A stretch of DNA of 64,000 nt from assembly GCA_013398055.1 (NCBI GenBank), contig VZRS01010803.1, forward strand, positions 124,001 to 188,000, given 5' to 3'. The stretch comes from Ifrita kowaldi (taxonomy: Eukaryota; Chordata; Aves; Passeriformes; Cinclosomatidae). Shown here one piece after another: positions 49,100 to 60,985 of this stretch (positions within the stretch are counted from its first letter, which is position 1; each line of letters starts with the position of its first letter). Position numbers and translations under genes: made by a program. The notes below the pieces were generated by a model. That model made no database searches, was not told where the DNA came from, and saw only the letters and a program-made list of their open reading frames with translations.

Positions 49100-49555
49100 A
49101 AAAATGTTCTTGTCTGCTTATTAAGGGAAGGGGAACTGAGGGTGACCGCAGCATAGATTGCAACCTTAGCAGTGGGGCACCATCCCACAAGATCTGACTA
49201 TGGCAGGCAGAGGCAGGTACTGGGAACAGAGTCCATCAACTGTAAGCCATGAACCAGGGCCAGGGAACCTGATGAGAAGCAGGAGACAGGGCTGGAGACA
49301 TGATCACGTTGTACACTCCAGATCCATCATGGAGATGGAGGCAGAGCTGGAGACCCTTTCAACATAGCTCAGGCAGGGATTGGAGGTCCTCGGCTGAGCT
49401 GAACTGGGCCTCTTGGGCCCATGAGAAATCCAGTGGGTCTGGTCAGGGCCATTCAGACATATTTGTGCTCTCAGGGCTCGGACAAAGAGCCATCCTGAAA
49501 TATGTCATTCAGTTGAAAAGAAGTCATGGAAAGAAGCATTTAAAAAGTTGAGGAT
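49100..49555. other. GC-rich island with an internal 55-bp-spaced repeat, unassigned
   Basis: About 450 bp clearly richer in G and C than its AT-rich surroundings, with GGAGACAGGGCTGGAGAC (49282-49299) echoed by GGAGGCAGAGCTGGAGAC (49337-49354; 16 of 18 bases equal). CpGs are sparse, so it is not a CpG island. A + frame is open from 49300 to 49551 (83 codons), without a recognised domain. It may be an endogenous-retrovirus LTR scrap, another old repeat or a retroposed gene fragment. I could not place it, and no TG...CA ends with target-site duplication were identified. Confidence 0.35.
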
Positions 49556-50859
49556 GATGAGCATTTACAGAACAGTGTCCCACACCAGAATTGTGGTCTT
49601 CTCATTACCTCACTGAAATAAAATATAAAGTGTATGAAGACAAAATTTACTTTTAAAAGAATAATGCATTATGAGATAATAAATGCCAAAATGGAAGCAT
49701 AATTTGAATCTTTTGCTTTGGCCTTTTCTAATTTTTCAGTGCTGAGTCATAGAATCTGAAAGATTTATAAAATATAATGTAAAAATTGTATGACAGGCAT
49801 GGCAAGAAGTCAAAACTGTGTGGACAGTGTTTTTGTGTCACCTCCAGTTACCAATGGTTCATCTTTGTGCAAGTATTTTGCATGCATATTTAAAGCTTCT
49901 CAGGATATATAATTTTTCCAAAGTGGGCAGCTTCTCTGATTTTAATCAGAGTTGAGTGATTAGCATTCTTGAAGATATGTGTGAGAAACATTCTTAAGTA
50001 TGGTTCACCTGACCTCTCCAGCTATGTTAAGGATGATGTTGTTTTTTATGAGCCGTGAATACAGAATCATTGACTGCTAGTAGGTAGCTATAAAATCTGG
50101 AGTACATGATCAAAAGTAGTTATCTTTAGTAGCTGTTTTCTGGTCCACATAAAATAAATTGACCTTATAGCCCTTTTTCATTAGAGAGCATCAATACCAC
50201 AATAAACATTGCTAGGGAATGTCAGGCACTATTCAGTCTGATAGCAGCCTCAATACTGAGGCCAAATGATGGCGTGAAATGCTGCCCCATCTGCAGCCCC
50301 ACAGGCAGCAAATATTCTGATTCAAGGGTCAGATGAAATGCAAATGCTTTCTGTTGTGAGAGTGTTCACATACTCATTTTTTTTGACTAAGCTTTTTTAT
50401 GAACAGTTATAAAAATGCTAATTTTTAAGGAAAACCTGAAGCCTCTCGAGTCATTTCAATTTACCCCTCACTGCCTGGATACCTATGCAAGACAACACTC
50501 CCAACTTTTGTCAATTAAAATAATCTTGTTTTCAAGCTGGTTTACTGAGGTTGTACTCTATATTGGGACTCAAAAACATTTGAGTAATCTATTTCTTAAT
50601 ATGTATATAGATATAATATAGCTAATAATTCTAAAATATAAAATAACATATATGTTTGGTGTTTTCCACATAACAATATTATGTTGCTGTATAGATATCT
50701 AATCCAGTCTCTTAAGCAAGGCGAGATTGTTAAAAGCATCGCTCAGCAGTACTGGGAGGCTTACATAAAAGAATTAAGGACATTTATCCAATGCTTTTCC
50801 TTACTGGATCTTGGTTTTATAAAGGCCTTATTGCAGATTTCAGAATTAAAGGACTTACT
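49556..50859. other. AT-rich non-coding stretch, no gene seen
   Basis: Nothing supportable. 50575-50660 is especially AT-rich. Confidence 0.6.
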
Positions 50860-51076
50860 CAAACTACCAAGCAGGTCATTTGGTAGTTTGGGAAAAGAGC
50901 CGGGCCTCCTTACTCCTGCTCAGGATCCAGCACCATTTGAAACACTCGTGGAGTGCCTACACAGAGCTAGAGGGCACAACACAGGTCTGAGGGAGGAACC
51001 CCACCCTCTGAAGCAGCAGGTGAAGGCTCCACAGCCTAATCTAGGGTTTCTAAAGACAGACTCTATTCTTAGGTAG
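50681..51076 (+). other. 131-codon open frame, probably not a gene
   Basis: This is the longest open frame in the window not made by a simple repeat. The predicted peptide has a leucine-rich, helix-compatible first half (residues about 1-62) and a proline-rich second half (about 75-120). I see no signal peptide, membrane helix, catalytic motif or family resemblance. GC content rises from about 50895 onwards, which by itself lowers stop frequency. A frame of this length is within chance expectation for 64 kb. No promoter or splice context supports it. It also contains the inverted repeat at 50860-50890. Confidence 0.2.
50860..50890. repeat. 11-bp perfect hairpin
   Basis: CAAACTACCAA (50860-50870) and TTGGTAGTTTG (50880-50890) are exact reverse complements around a 9-nt loop. 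In RNA the stem could lengthen by a G-U and a C-G pair (50859/50891 and 50858/50892), and less perfectly further out through GGACTT and GAGCC. That is shorter and more irregular than a typical microRNA precursor. Confidence 0.75.
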
Positions 51077-52084
51077 CTGAAATAAGACTTAGCTCGAGAT
51101 CAGGACATCCCAGTGTAGCTGTCTCCATGCAAGGGAGGCAATCCTAGCTGTTCATTTAGTTTGGGATTGACTGGCTCACTGTGTGCTCTGAGCTGATCAC
51201 CTCTCCCCTGACAATGAGAAGAATTAAAACACGCTTGCGCAGACAAACTTCTACCTTAGATGCATACATGAGAAGACAGGTAGTCACTTACCTTTTATGT
51301 GAACCCCTTTGGCTGGATCTGGATCCCAATTCAGGTGATAATATCTGTGGTTCCTGCTTTACATGAATAGGGGCAAACCACCTTGATGCAGTCACTGTCT
51401 AAAGAATTGGGAAGAAAGGAGATTTAAATGGAAAATAAGTTACCAAATGTTTAAGTTACAGTAGATTATAAAACTTTAGAGTAACTAATACACCTTATTT
51501 CATCTGTTTCCACATGTATATTATTCAGTGTTGAATGAACAATGTGCATGTTTGAATTGTCATAAAGCAGCTTTTAAACTATTTATAACAAATACATATA
51601 TTCAAAAAAATTTAGTAATATTAATGCTGTCTCTGAATGTATATATTATCCTCTTGTACACATATTGCTGGTTTTTATGCATATATAAATAATTTCATTT
51701 AAATTATATATTTTTTTCTGGTATAGGCATAAAATCACTCTTTTACAAAATTATCTTTAGAAAATGTTGTGTGAGGAATAATGCATGAGTATGTAACTGA
51801 GAAAAAATTCTTAACTTTAAATCAAAAGAACATACATACACCATGTCCATAAATTTATTTCAGAAAAATAAAAGAATTCTCCGGCTATTATGAGTTAATA
51901 AAATATAGAGTGAAAGTCGTTATGTAACCCTAACTTTAGTGTATTTTTGTGCCTTCCATGATATGCATACACTACCTTAGTACAGAACAATACATAAGAT
52001 TTTTTAATTTAATAAAAAAATGTGATTTTAAACCTAAACTTGAAATAGCTCCTACTGTTAGCAAGAATCCAGCAATGAATAGCT
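51077..52084. other. AT-rich non-coding stretch, no gene seen
   Basis: The first 280 bp remain GC-richer, continuing from about 50.9 kb. 51480-51720 is strongly AT-rich. No gene is supported. Confidence 0.6.
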
Positions 52085-52200
52085 GCAATGTCATAAAGGC
52101 TGCAGGATGTTAATTAACCCTCAGGCAAAATTTTCTTTTTTGACATTGAGGAGGTCATAAAATCGCTCAAATATTTTCTTAATTAAAAGTCATATGCAAA
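52085..52200. promoter_or_regulatory. Cluster of homeobox-type motifs, candidate enhancer
   Basis: Within 116 bp there are two GTCATAAA (52090-52097 and 52154-52161) and two TTAATTAA palindromes (52110-52117 and 52179-52186). GTCATAAA resembles posterior HOX/CDX sites. TTAATTAA resembles sites for paired-type or LIM homeodomains. An octamer-like ATATGCAAA follows at 52192-52200. The paired arrangement of both motifs is unusual even in AT-rich DNA. Function is inference. Confidence 0.3.
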
Positions 52201-55200
52201 ACATCTGTCTTGGTACATGTTTACTTCTGCAATATTGTGCTCATGTTAAATGATGCTCTTGAAGACCTTGTAAAGCTTAATGAGGACAAAGCAGAGGGAC
52301 AGAACTGTGATAGAAACAAAGAGACTTATTTAGGAATTGCATTAGAAGTTGACATACTTTAAAGTTAAAAGACATTTAATGAACATCCTACAGAAAATAT
52401 AAAAAAATAATTCCTAGAATGTTTGAGAAATTTTTTTATTGAATAAAGTATCTTTTAGTGCAGTTTTTCAAACTGTCATTTGTTAATATTTACACGGTGT
52501 TTCTAAGCACATTGACATGGGAGACATCACGTGCAGATTTTTTTAAAGAGTAGAAAAGTGGCATAACTAAAGCTACAATGACAGCTACAAATGGACATAA
52601 TTTCTAAGAAATTATATTTTTGTTCTGCCATCACATAGTGAAGCAATATGTCATTGTTACTAGAATAGGACTAAACCTACTGTATTTCCAAGTCACAAAT
52701 CAATTTTCATGGTGTTTTAACCTATGGGGCTTCAAATGAATGGCAGTTAATAGTAAAGTAAATGAATGCTGGCTGTAAGGAGGTTTTCTGTTTCAATGAA
52801 AGCTACACTGACTTGAAAACCAGAAGTGAAGCTATAGGGACTAAATTACATAAACTTCAGGTTTTTTTCCTTTTTTCTTTCCTCCTTCTTAAGAATGATA
52901 ACTAGTTATTGTTCTACCTATGCCTGTATACATGCAAAAGGGAAAATAAAAGACAACCTTTGGCATTTTTAACAACCTAACAGGAAGTATTATTCTTTAA
53001 ACAATCGATAGCAATGGTCTTGTGTCAATGCTGGAAATTGCATTATAGGAAGGAAAAAACAGAAAAACAAAAAACCCCAATCATGGTGAGAAATAAGAGC
53101 AAGGTTCACTCTATGTAATAGATCAAAATAAGCCTCAAGCTTAGTGAACATAGCAGATTTTTCCTTTGACTCAGTAAGCATGGAACCACTTTGAAAGCAA
53201 AGTACTTTTGTTGTTCTTTGAGTATGTTAAATTAATGTAGTGTTCTTATGCTCTTCACATATATGAACTGTGATTACAGGATAGGCAAACACAATTTCAC
53301 TTAGCCATTAAGTAAAACTTCTTATTTCAGAAGAATATACTAATTAGATAACATCAAAATAAATTGGATAACTTTTAATCTAATTGCACATTTCACTTTT
53401 GCAGGTAATTTAAGCTTAGTAAAACAATAAAAGTATGATATGTATTAATTGACAAACCACTTTGTGTGTTTCTGTAAGTGTACACAAAATTTAAAAAGTT
53501 GACAAAATCAAAAGGCATCAAAAACTAACTAATATACTGTTATGAGATTGAAATAGAAAATCCAACAAGCACTTAGCAGACATTAGGTGGAATACTGACT
53601 GAAAATTAAGTCAGGATTTTTCACGATCTCTGGTGTGGTCAGGGCAAATAATTGTTCTGCAAACTATTGTAATATTCATATTTAAAATATGGCTAACAAT
53701 AAGCTGAAATGCCATTTCCAGCAGTGTCTCTTAATAAACTGAAACAGTAAACATTATAATAGATTTTAAAGCTTATTTTTTTTATATATGATAATAACTA
53801 ATTTTACAGATGCAAAATCAAGCAAATAAAACTAACTTTGCTATCAAAATTCCCACAGTGTGCCATCTACAAACTTTTATATACTTCTAAAGTACTGTGA
53901 GATTAAGAATTAGCAGTATTAGGAAACAATCACTCTCCACGCTATGTCTCAATATCAAACACCCTTATTTATCTATTTGCTCATGTATACGACGTATTTA
54001 AAGATTAAAATCACCAATAGGGAATTCTCCAATAAAGAGCTATTTTTCATTATTGCTCTAGGGCTGAAAGCAGCCAATTCTTTCAACAGTAAGTAAGAAT
54101 AAATATGAAAGTGTTGCTTTTCAACTCTGGGATCTCTATCATTTTACAGGTAAAAATAAGTCTTGGTAGGCCAAATCTTTGATCTATTTTATGTATGTCT
54201 GACATATACCTATATTTTATGGTTGCTTAACCAGTCAAATATAAAAATCTACTAAAAACAATCAAGTCTGAGGCTGAATAACCAGGCCTAAGTGACCTTA
54301 AATAAGGTAGACTAATTTAAGTGCTGCATCAGCATTTAAATGTTGCCTTAGCTACTGATGCACTAAAGTGTGGAGTGGGGTGTGGGTTTCAGTCCATTTA
54401 GATTTGGTGAATGCTCCAGCCACACACCATTACTGTTACTGTCAGCCCTTCCACCTTCAAGTTATTCTTTTATGGCTACCCTTTGAAAAGAGCAGCTTCC
54501 ACAGCATGCAGCAACTGTATACCTGTGCTATTGCTGTATATGCTAAATGTTTTTAGAAAAAATAGTTTCCCCCCAGCCATTTACCTCCTATCAAACAGCA
54601 ATCTGTCACCTGTGCCTCTGACATCCATGTTTCTTGTATTTTTAAGAATATTTTTTTTTTAAATCAGAACTTAAAGCTGAGAAAGGCATTTCCATAGAAT
54701 GTGCATGGATGTAGGTCCAAATATCCCAACTGCAGATCAATAATTGTCAATACTCTGAGAGAAAGGGGAGAAGAAAGTGGGAAATCTCAAATGCAAACTG
54801 AGAGGAGTTACTTTTAGTTGTTACGGAATAAAATGTGCAGTTTTACTGATTGATTACAGCTCAAAATAATTACAGATGCATAAAAGTTTGCCTAAAGTTG
54901 AGCAGAAGTGCTTTCCTTATAGAGAAAAAACATGAGCAATTTTAACCCAGTACTTCATAAATTATGCACTGAAAATATTCCAACTCTGACAATACAAATA
55001 TCTGATATGTGTGCTGGTATTTGTTACCCTATTACATGAGTCACAACACATTCACTTTAGAGTTTGGGTAAAGGAACAAAAATATTTTGTGTCTTAAATA
55101 CTTTAAATTACTATAAAAAAGTGTTTGCATCTGTCTAATACACTTCTAATATTCGTTGTAGTTCTTCATTCAACAAATTTTGACACCCTCTATCACCTTA

Positions 55201-57490
55201 ACAATATTATTAGCCTCTTTACTTGAAGTTAATGCTCTTCAGAGCATAATAAGTTATTCTTTAAATATCTGATAATGGGTAAATATGGGCAACATACCAA
55301 CAGAAACATAAGCTTCAGTAGTAAAGTTCTGTGAAATCTCTACTAACAGCAAGGTATTAAAGACTTAAATATTTAGTATTTATTTTTTTACAAGTGCTGC
55401 CTGTAATATTTTACTTTTTTGTTATATGAAAACTTAGTTGGTTAAAAGGCAGTGGATGGGCACAGCAATAAAGAACAATTGTCTATTAACCATGGCTCTT
55501 CATCTTATTCTTTCATCTGTAAGACAAAAAAGAAATCTAATTTACAGAAATCTTAAAGCTAGACAGTTAGGGTAAGATAGAATAAAATACAAATGCAGAA
55601 ATCTGTTCTTTTCAACTCATAACTGTAAAGACATTGTAAGTATTATTTAATAGTTTTTCCACTGGTAATAGATAAAAATATAATACTTCATAGAACACAC
55701 AAAGATAAAGTTAGGATTGAGTTCTATTGAGCTGAAAGGTTAGATTCAGTTGACATAAAACAAATTTATTGTATTTAAAACAGCCTGTTAGAATTAATCA
55801 GATCCTGCTACCTAGGAGCTACCTCTTAGGCAGGGGTTGGTCAGCCCCAAGATACCTCTTCATGGCTAATAGCTACTTCAGAGTTGTGAGGTGGAAGTTA
55901 AAATCTTGTTGTGAATTTCACTGTAAATCCAAGTATTGAACAAAACAGGGACAGCCCATGGCATGGGTCAAACAGTGTGATGTCTGATCTGTCTGTGGGT
56001 GTCCACATGAGAGGGCAAACCTTTGTTTATGCACAGAAAAATCAAATCTGTTTTATGAAATAAAAACAAAATAGACAATACTGACACAAGGTTTTATTTG
56101 ATAACTAAACAGAAGGAGCTGAAGATAGAGGAAGGATGGGTTTGTGAGGGATGAGAATGGCCTGAAAAGCTGCATCCTTCATCTCCTTTAGATTTCCCCC
56201 ATGGTAACAAACTATGGGAACTGGTTTTTTCCCATGTGTACTCTAGTTGTGCACTTCTTACTTTTCCAAGTCCCAGTTTGAAAAACAGCAATACTGTCTA
56301 GCAATAGATGGTCTACCTACTGATAGACTGTGTAGATATTTCTTTTAGATTTGGCTATCTACATTCCCTTTGAAATAAATTAAAAGCAAAATTCTCCCAG
56401 GTTTGTCTTAACAAGAGATATATCTCTAAAATGAAATGAAAGAATTGGCTGAACTAATTCCCTTTTCATGAAATAAAAAAAATGCTACCCCCTTTCTGAG
56501 GACTGTTGCAAAGACATTGGGTGAGTCATAAAGTGTATAAGGCCTGTATTAAATATTTCACCAGTTTTTATGAAACATTCAAAAAACAAACCGCCACATT
56601 TTCACCGTTTTCTTTGGGAAAACTTGGCCTTGGACAAGAGTAAGCACGTACTCAAGGCAGCTGCGAGGTCAGGGATCCAGCCAGGCCCACAGCAGCTTGG
56701 ACCATCCTTACCACCAGGCAACACTGGGAGATTTTAGAGAAGACTCCAAGTCAGAGTTTGCAGAGAAACTTATTCAAGCAAGTATATTCCTAGTTTTACT
56801 TTGAACAGTACATTTTGGGGGAAAACTTTTCTTCTCCAGACTCTACCTGACACTTTCATTTAAAAAAAAATTTAAAGATTAACTTATCCCCTCTCTCATC
56901 TTCAGACTTCACAGAGATAAGATGCACTATGAAGTATTTTGCAAATTCTTTTTGTAATAATCACTTCCACAAACCACAGTATAAATAAGTGCAGCTTGAA
57001 TGGCAGCTTAATTTATGTATGAAGCTAGACTTCAAATTTTGATTCTCTCCTCAAGTCTCCTCTGCCTCAGCTTTTGATCTTCCTATAATCTCGATAGTCT
57101 CAGTCAGAGCAGCATGAACTTTAGCTGTTGCTAAAAATAAATTATATAAAAAACTGTTTCAGCTGACAATACTCAAGTTTCCCTTGGTTCCTAGAACAAA
57201 GTGCATGAGTGCACTGGGGACCACTTAAAGGTCATTTTTTCAGTATCAGATAATCTTAGAACTAAGAAAATAAACTGAATGTTCTTGGCTGAAACAAGTC
57301 AGATCATTTTCAAGACAACAGTATAAGCCATTAAAATTTAGTTCTGGCACATGATCATTCAAAAGAGTAATGACTTTCATCAAAAATTAGATGATTTAAT
57401 TGCCTAAGCTACATAATAACATTGTGAGCCTCAGTGCACTCTTCCCTTTTAAAGTATTTTATCCTTTGTGTTGAATTCCACAATTTTTTT
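52201..57490. other. Long AT-rich non-coding stretch, no gene seen
   Basis: More than 5 kb with nothing supportable. 56640-56720 is a small GC-richer patch (CAGGCCCACAGCAGCTTGG). CTAAAAATAA at 57131-57140 is an exact MEF2-type site, but it stands alone. Open frames are 60-83 codons and unrecognised. Confidence 0.65.
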
Positions 57491-57560
57491 CAGCTGTAGC
57501 ACAATGGTTTAGGCAACAGGGCTTCACTAACCTGACTAAGAGTGAAATCTAACCTAATTT
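57491..57560 (+). other. Possible tRNA-derived SINE relic
   Basis: TAGCACAATGGTTTAGGCA at 57497-57515 resembles a tRNA D-arm with an A-box (consensus TRGCNNAGYGG). CAGG and CCTG at about 57516-57535 could be an anticodon stem. AGTGAAATCTAA near 57541-57552 is a poor B-box (consensus GGTTCGAATCC). This order is that of tRNA genes and of old tRNA-derived SINEs, but the acceptor and T stems do not fold, so it is not a functional tRNA. It may be chance. Confidence 0.22.
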
Positions 57561-57747
57561 TGTGCTCTGATATAATGGGCTTAGAGGCTCATCCTGAAAA
57601 GACTAATGCGTGTCTTAACTTTCTGTGCTGCAACCAGCTCCGTTGGCATCAATGAAACACCTCGGAGAGTACAATGAGTGTACACATCCATTAATCTTTG
57701 CAGAACAAGAGGCTTGGACTCTGCGTGAATGAAACAGGATAGCACAG

Positions 57748-57777
57748 TGGGCTATAAAGCAATGGGCTATAAAGCAG
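57748..57777 (+). repeat. 15-bp tandem duplication with two TATA-like boxes
   Basis: TGGGCTATAAAGCAA (57748-57762) is followed at once by TGGGCTATAAAGCAG (57763-57777). Each contains GGCTATAAA, a near-ideal TATA-box context. No initiator, CCAAT or GC-box arrangement or downstream exon was recognised, so a promoter role is unsupported. Confidence 0.7.
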
Positions 57778-59672
57778 AAGACTATGAAATGGCAAGTACA
57801 GTTGTATGATTCCTCTGAATATTTATCTGAATTTTTTGAAGTTGAGTTTTAATTTTTGCAGAAAGTATCTGCAAAAGCTATATTTTTTCTCACATGAGGT
57901 CACAAAGAAATATGTGATTTTGAATATTTTTGCTCTGAAACCCAATCTCCTTTTTTTTTAAGAATGTAATGCAAGATTGCAGCAAATTAAAATATTCCTC
58001 CAGCATGATTTGCATTTTTTCCAGTTGAAATATGAACACTTTATACATAAATGAAATGTATTCTGGTATACAGCAACATTTATATAGTTAGAAGTGTTAT
58101 TGGAGACTTTTTAATTGTCTATTATTTCCAACTCTGGCTATATGCAAATCAAGATAAATTAGTCATCCTGAGAAGTTACTGCACTTCTCTTAGGTTGGAA
58201 ATCAACAGAGATATTTGTACCTCAGCTTGACCCTAGATTCTAAGGAACAGGAGATCGAACAAGCCTTCGGGCTTTTTTCCATTGAAATATTGTCATTTAT
58301 AAGGATTTGGAAGTGGTGAATTTCTCACTTATATGGAACACATTTTTCTCTGCGTAGCCACATCACAGAATTTCATTTCAGAAAGTGACAAACATAGCTG
58401 GTTCCACTTGGTTCCAGACTGAGACTAACAAATGACATCTGTCTTCGCGTGGTGTTCCAAGACCTATTCTTTGCGCACAAATGGGGTAGGGGTAGTGTAG
58501 GGGTCCTACACAACCCCTTTTCCTGTAGATTCCATTAAAGCAGCTTTTCCAGCTGATTACTTAAGGCTGTTGTATTATCTGAGAGATTGTCTTCCTATTT
58601 TTGAAACAATAGAGCATGTATGGATTATCGCAGAAAGTAAACTTAATTATATCAGATTAGTACAAAGCAAAGGCTATTTAGAAGAGATCCTGATACTGGG
58701 GACATGACAAATGGGTCATCTTGATATTTGTTTAATATATATCAGCATAGAATATGTGATTTAAAACTACCGGAGCTTTAAATAAAGAAGAACAATTGGA
58801 GGATGAAATGATGAATTTAAGATAACTGACAAACATTTACTACTAAACCCAGATATGCTTGTACTTGGCTGTTTGCTTTAACTTCCATGAGGCTGATAAA
58901 GTTTGTAGAGCTCAGCACAGTTCATATTTATTTTATGGACAAAGCACAACAGAATATACCATCTCTAACCTGGCTGAAAATTCATATCAAAGAAGCAAGA
59001 TTACATATAAGTTTCTGAAACTAGTAAGAGGAGAGCATGAAGTACGTGAACTGTACTGAAAGAGAGAAGCTTACAAGGCAAAAAATTGCTTATGTGTTAT
59101 TTTCCTAAGAAATTCCTTTTATAGAACTAGGTTCAACAGAAGAAGTCTGAGAAAGAAAACTGTTATGAGCAGCCCTGACTTGACAGGAGAAGTGAGTGCC
59201 TGGCTTATGCTGTATGCAAGTGGTCATTTCAGAAATCTCTTCTGTCCTTGTTCTTCCCAAGGAAAGGACACACCAGCACAGCAAGATTCAGTTACTGAAG
59301 AAAATTCTTAAAGCAGGATTCTCGATAGATTCTTTCTTTGCTTTTATTTTTTTTCTGTCATTATTAATATGTGGAGTGCTGATGCTTATTTTCATCTTGT
59401 TTCAGTACCTCCTTGCCTGCATCAAGTGGAATTCTAACGGTAAAGTTCATAACACCACACACAGAGAAAGTAAATTTGAGGAATAATATAACTGCACTTA
59501 AATATTTATTTAAAAAGCTTATCCTTACCTTTCATACTACAGAATGCTATGGCTGAGCTGAAAAGTGATTTTAAGAGAAAGTACAAGCTGAGGAGTCCAG
59601 CTGAATATATTGCACTCAGATTATGTTAAATGTTTGATTTCTGACATTAAATACTTAACATGAGATAGATAC
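57778..59672. other. AT-rich stretch, includes an open frame with a hydrophobic helix
   Basis: No confident gene. A + frame at 59196-59486 (96 codons) has one strongly hydrophobic stretch at about residues 47-70 that would read as a single membrane helix. It comes from a T-rich run (59330-59404), and T-rich DNA gives such residues trivially. Within it, CTTGTTTCAG ends at 59405 and AACGGTAAAG follows at 59437-59446, so a 34-base segment is bounded by splice-like signals. I regard this as chance. Confidence 0.45.
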
Positions 59673-59695
59673 TGTTGGTGTTCTTGACACCAACA
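59673..59695. repeat. 9-bp perfect hairpin
   Basis: TGTTGGTGT (59673-59681) pairs exactly with ACACCAACA (59687-59695) around a 5-nt TCTTG loop. No poly-T run follows that would make a terminator-like signal, and none is expected in this kind of genome. Confidence 0.7.
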
Positions 59696-60712
59696 CTGCA
59701 GGATACTGACAAAAGATTCAAGTGCAATGTGTTCTTTTCTTTTTTTACTTTCCTCAGTTGTCGTTGTTCACACTAGGTTAACATTTTGGTTATATTAAAA
59801 AATAAGTAAAATGCTTTCTTTTCCTCTCACAATCTTATCAGCACTAATGTTTATAAAGATTTAAATAAGTATCTTCCATGAATATTTCTGATGAGTGGGT
59901 AAATGATAGCTCATACAATTACCTATCTAATAGAACAGTTCTATTCTAAAACACATGAAATCCTAGGAAAGGGGGCCAGGATGGTCTTAATGTTCAAACT
60001 TTGCAGACTACTGTTCAAATACCAGTATTTCTTTAGCTATCCTCTCTTAAAGAAATCTTGTAACCCCTCCACAAATGCCACTTTTAATGACTGCTAAAAT
60101 TTCAAGTAAGCTCTCCATCATAGCCAAGGTTCCTATAACACACAACCTTTCTGATAACCATGACATATAAATTGCCTGCAGAAGGAAATCAGAAGAGTAT
60201 ATCTCGAATTCAGCTCATCTGTCAAAAGCTTAAAGATGATTTCTGACCACAGTGTAATATGAATGGGTTTGGACTGTTGGTAAACGGCAGCTATTGGAGA
60301 GATAAAAGCACCAGCTTGGAAAATGAGAACTCCTTTAAATTTAATCTAATGGAGCCTATTTCTGAGTAGCTGCACACCATGAAGTTTTGATTTTGCTATT
60401 TAAAAACCCAAAGATGAAAAGGACAGCAAGAGAAGGGTTAGGATTGAAACAGCAAGATTATCTTTTGAGATAATACAGAAACATGGCAGTAACAGGAACC
60501 CCATAGATTATTTGCAGAGGATTCCATGAAATAATGAACATGGTGGTAACCTCAATAACATATTCTGAAGGCAGACTACAAAACACCAAAAAATCTAATA
60601 CGGTTATAAATATTTAAGGATTTCTGCAGAGAAGTTGACTTTTTATTTAGAGGAAAGAGCAGGAAATATCTAGATCACCAAAACAGTGGCATATATATCT
60701 AGCTCAGATTAA
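59696..60712. other. AT-rich non-coding stretch, no gene seen
   Basis: Nothing supportable. Confidence 0.6.
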
Positions 60713-60985
60713 CTAGCTGCTGTTAGGAAGAGGCTGTTTTCCCCAAACAGACAAGGCACTTGCACACAGGCCCAGTGGATAACCACGAGTAAGGCTGGAT
60801 GTTATTATTGTACATGATGTTATGGAGTAAAGTGTCCCATTCCATGAGACACAAAAAGAACTCAGTCCATTTAGGCACGCAGTCGTGTGGGCTGCTGGCA
60901 GCTCCAGCTTTCCACCGATACTCATGGGACTGGGCCCAGTCACGAATGCTGTAGAGGCCCGGGTGGCCCGTCACAAATGCACTGT
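60713..60985 (-). other. Candidate coding exon or retroposed fragment, unidentified
   Basis: On the - strand one frame is open from just after a TAA near 61000 to a TAA at about 60723. It encodes about 90 residues rich in W, H, C and Y, including the run GHPGLYSIRDWAQSHEYRW. No ATG opens the frame. A splice-acceptor-like CACAG (AG at 60983-60982) precedes it, as an internal or terminal exon would need. The segment is GC-richer than its flanks and keeps seven CpGs. A second - frame (60713-60943) is also open, which weakens the case. I do not recognise the protein. It could be a terminal exon, a processed-pseudogene scrap, a repeat fragment or chance. Confidence 0.25.

Noticed and set aside
58483..58503. 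Possible G-quadruplex (GGGGTAGGGG...GGGG)
   Set aside because: Only three G-runs are present. A fourth run on the same strand at suitable distance is missing.
59196..59486. Small single-pass membrane protein
   Set aside because: The hydrophobic helix comes from a T-rich run, and no start context, homology or transcript evidence is visible.
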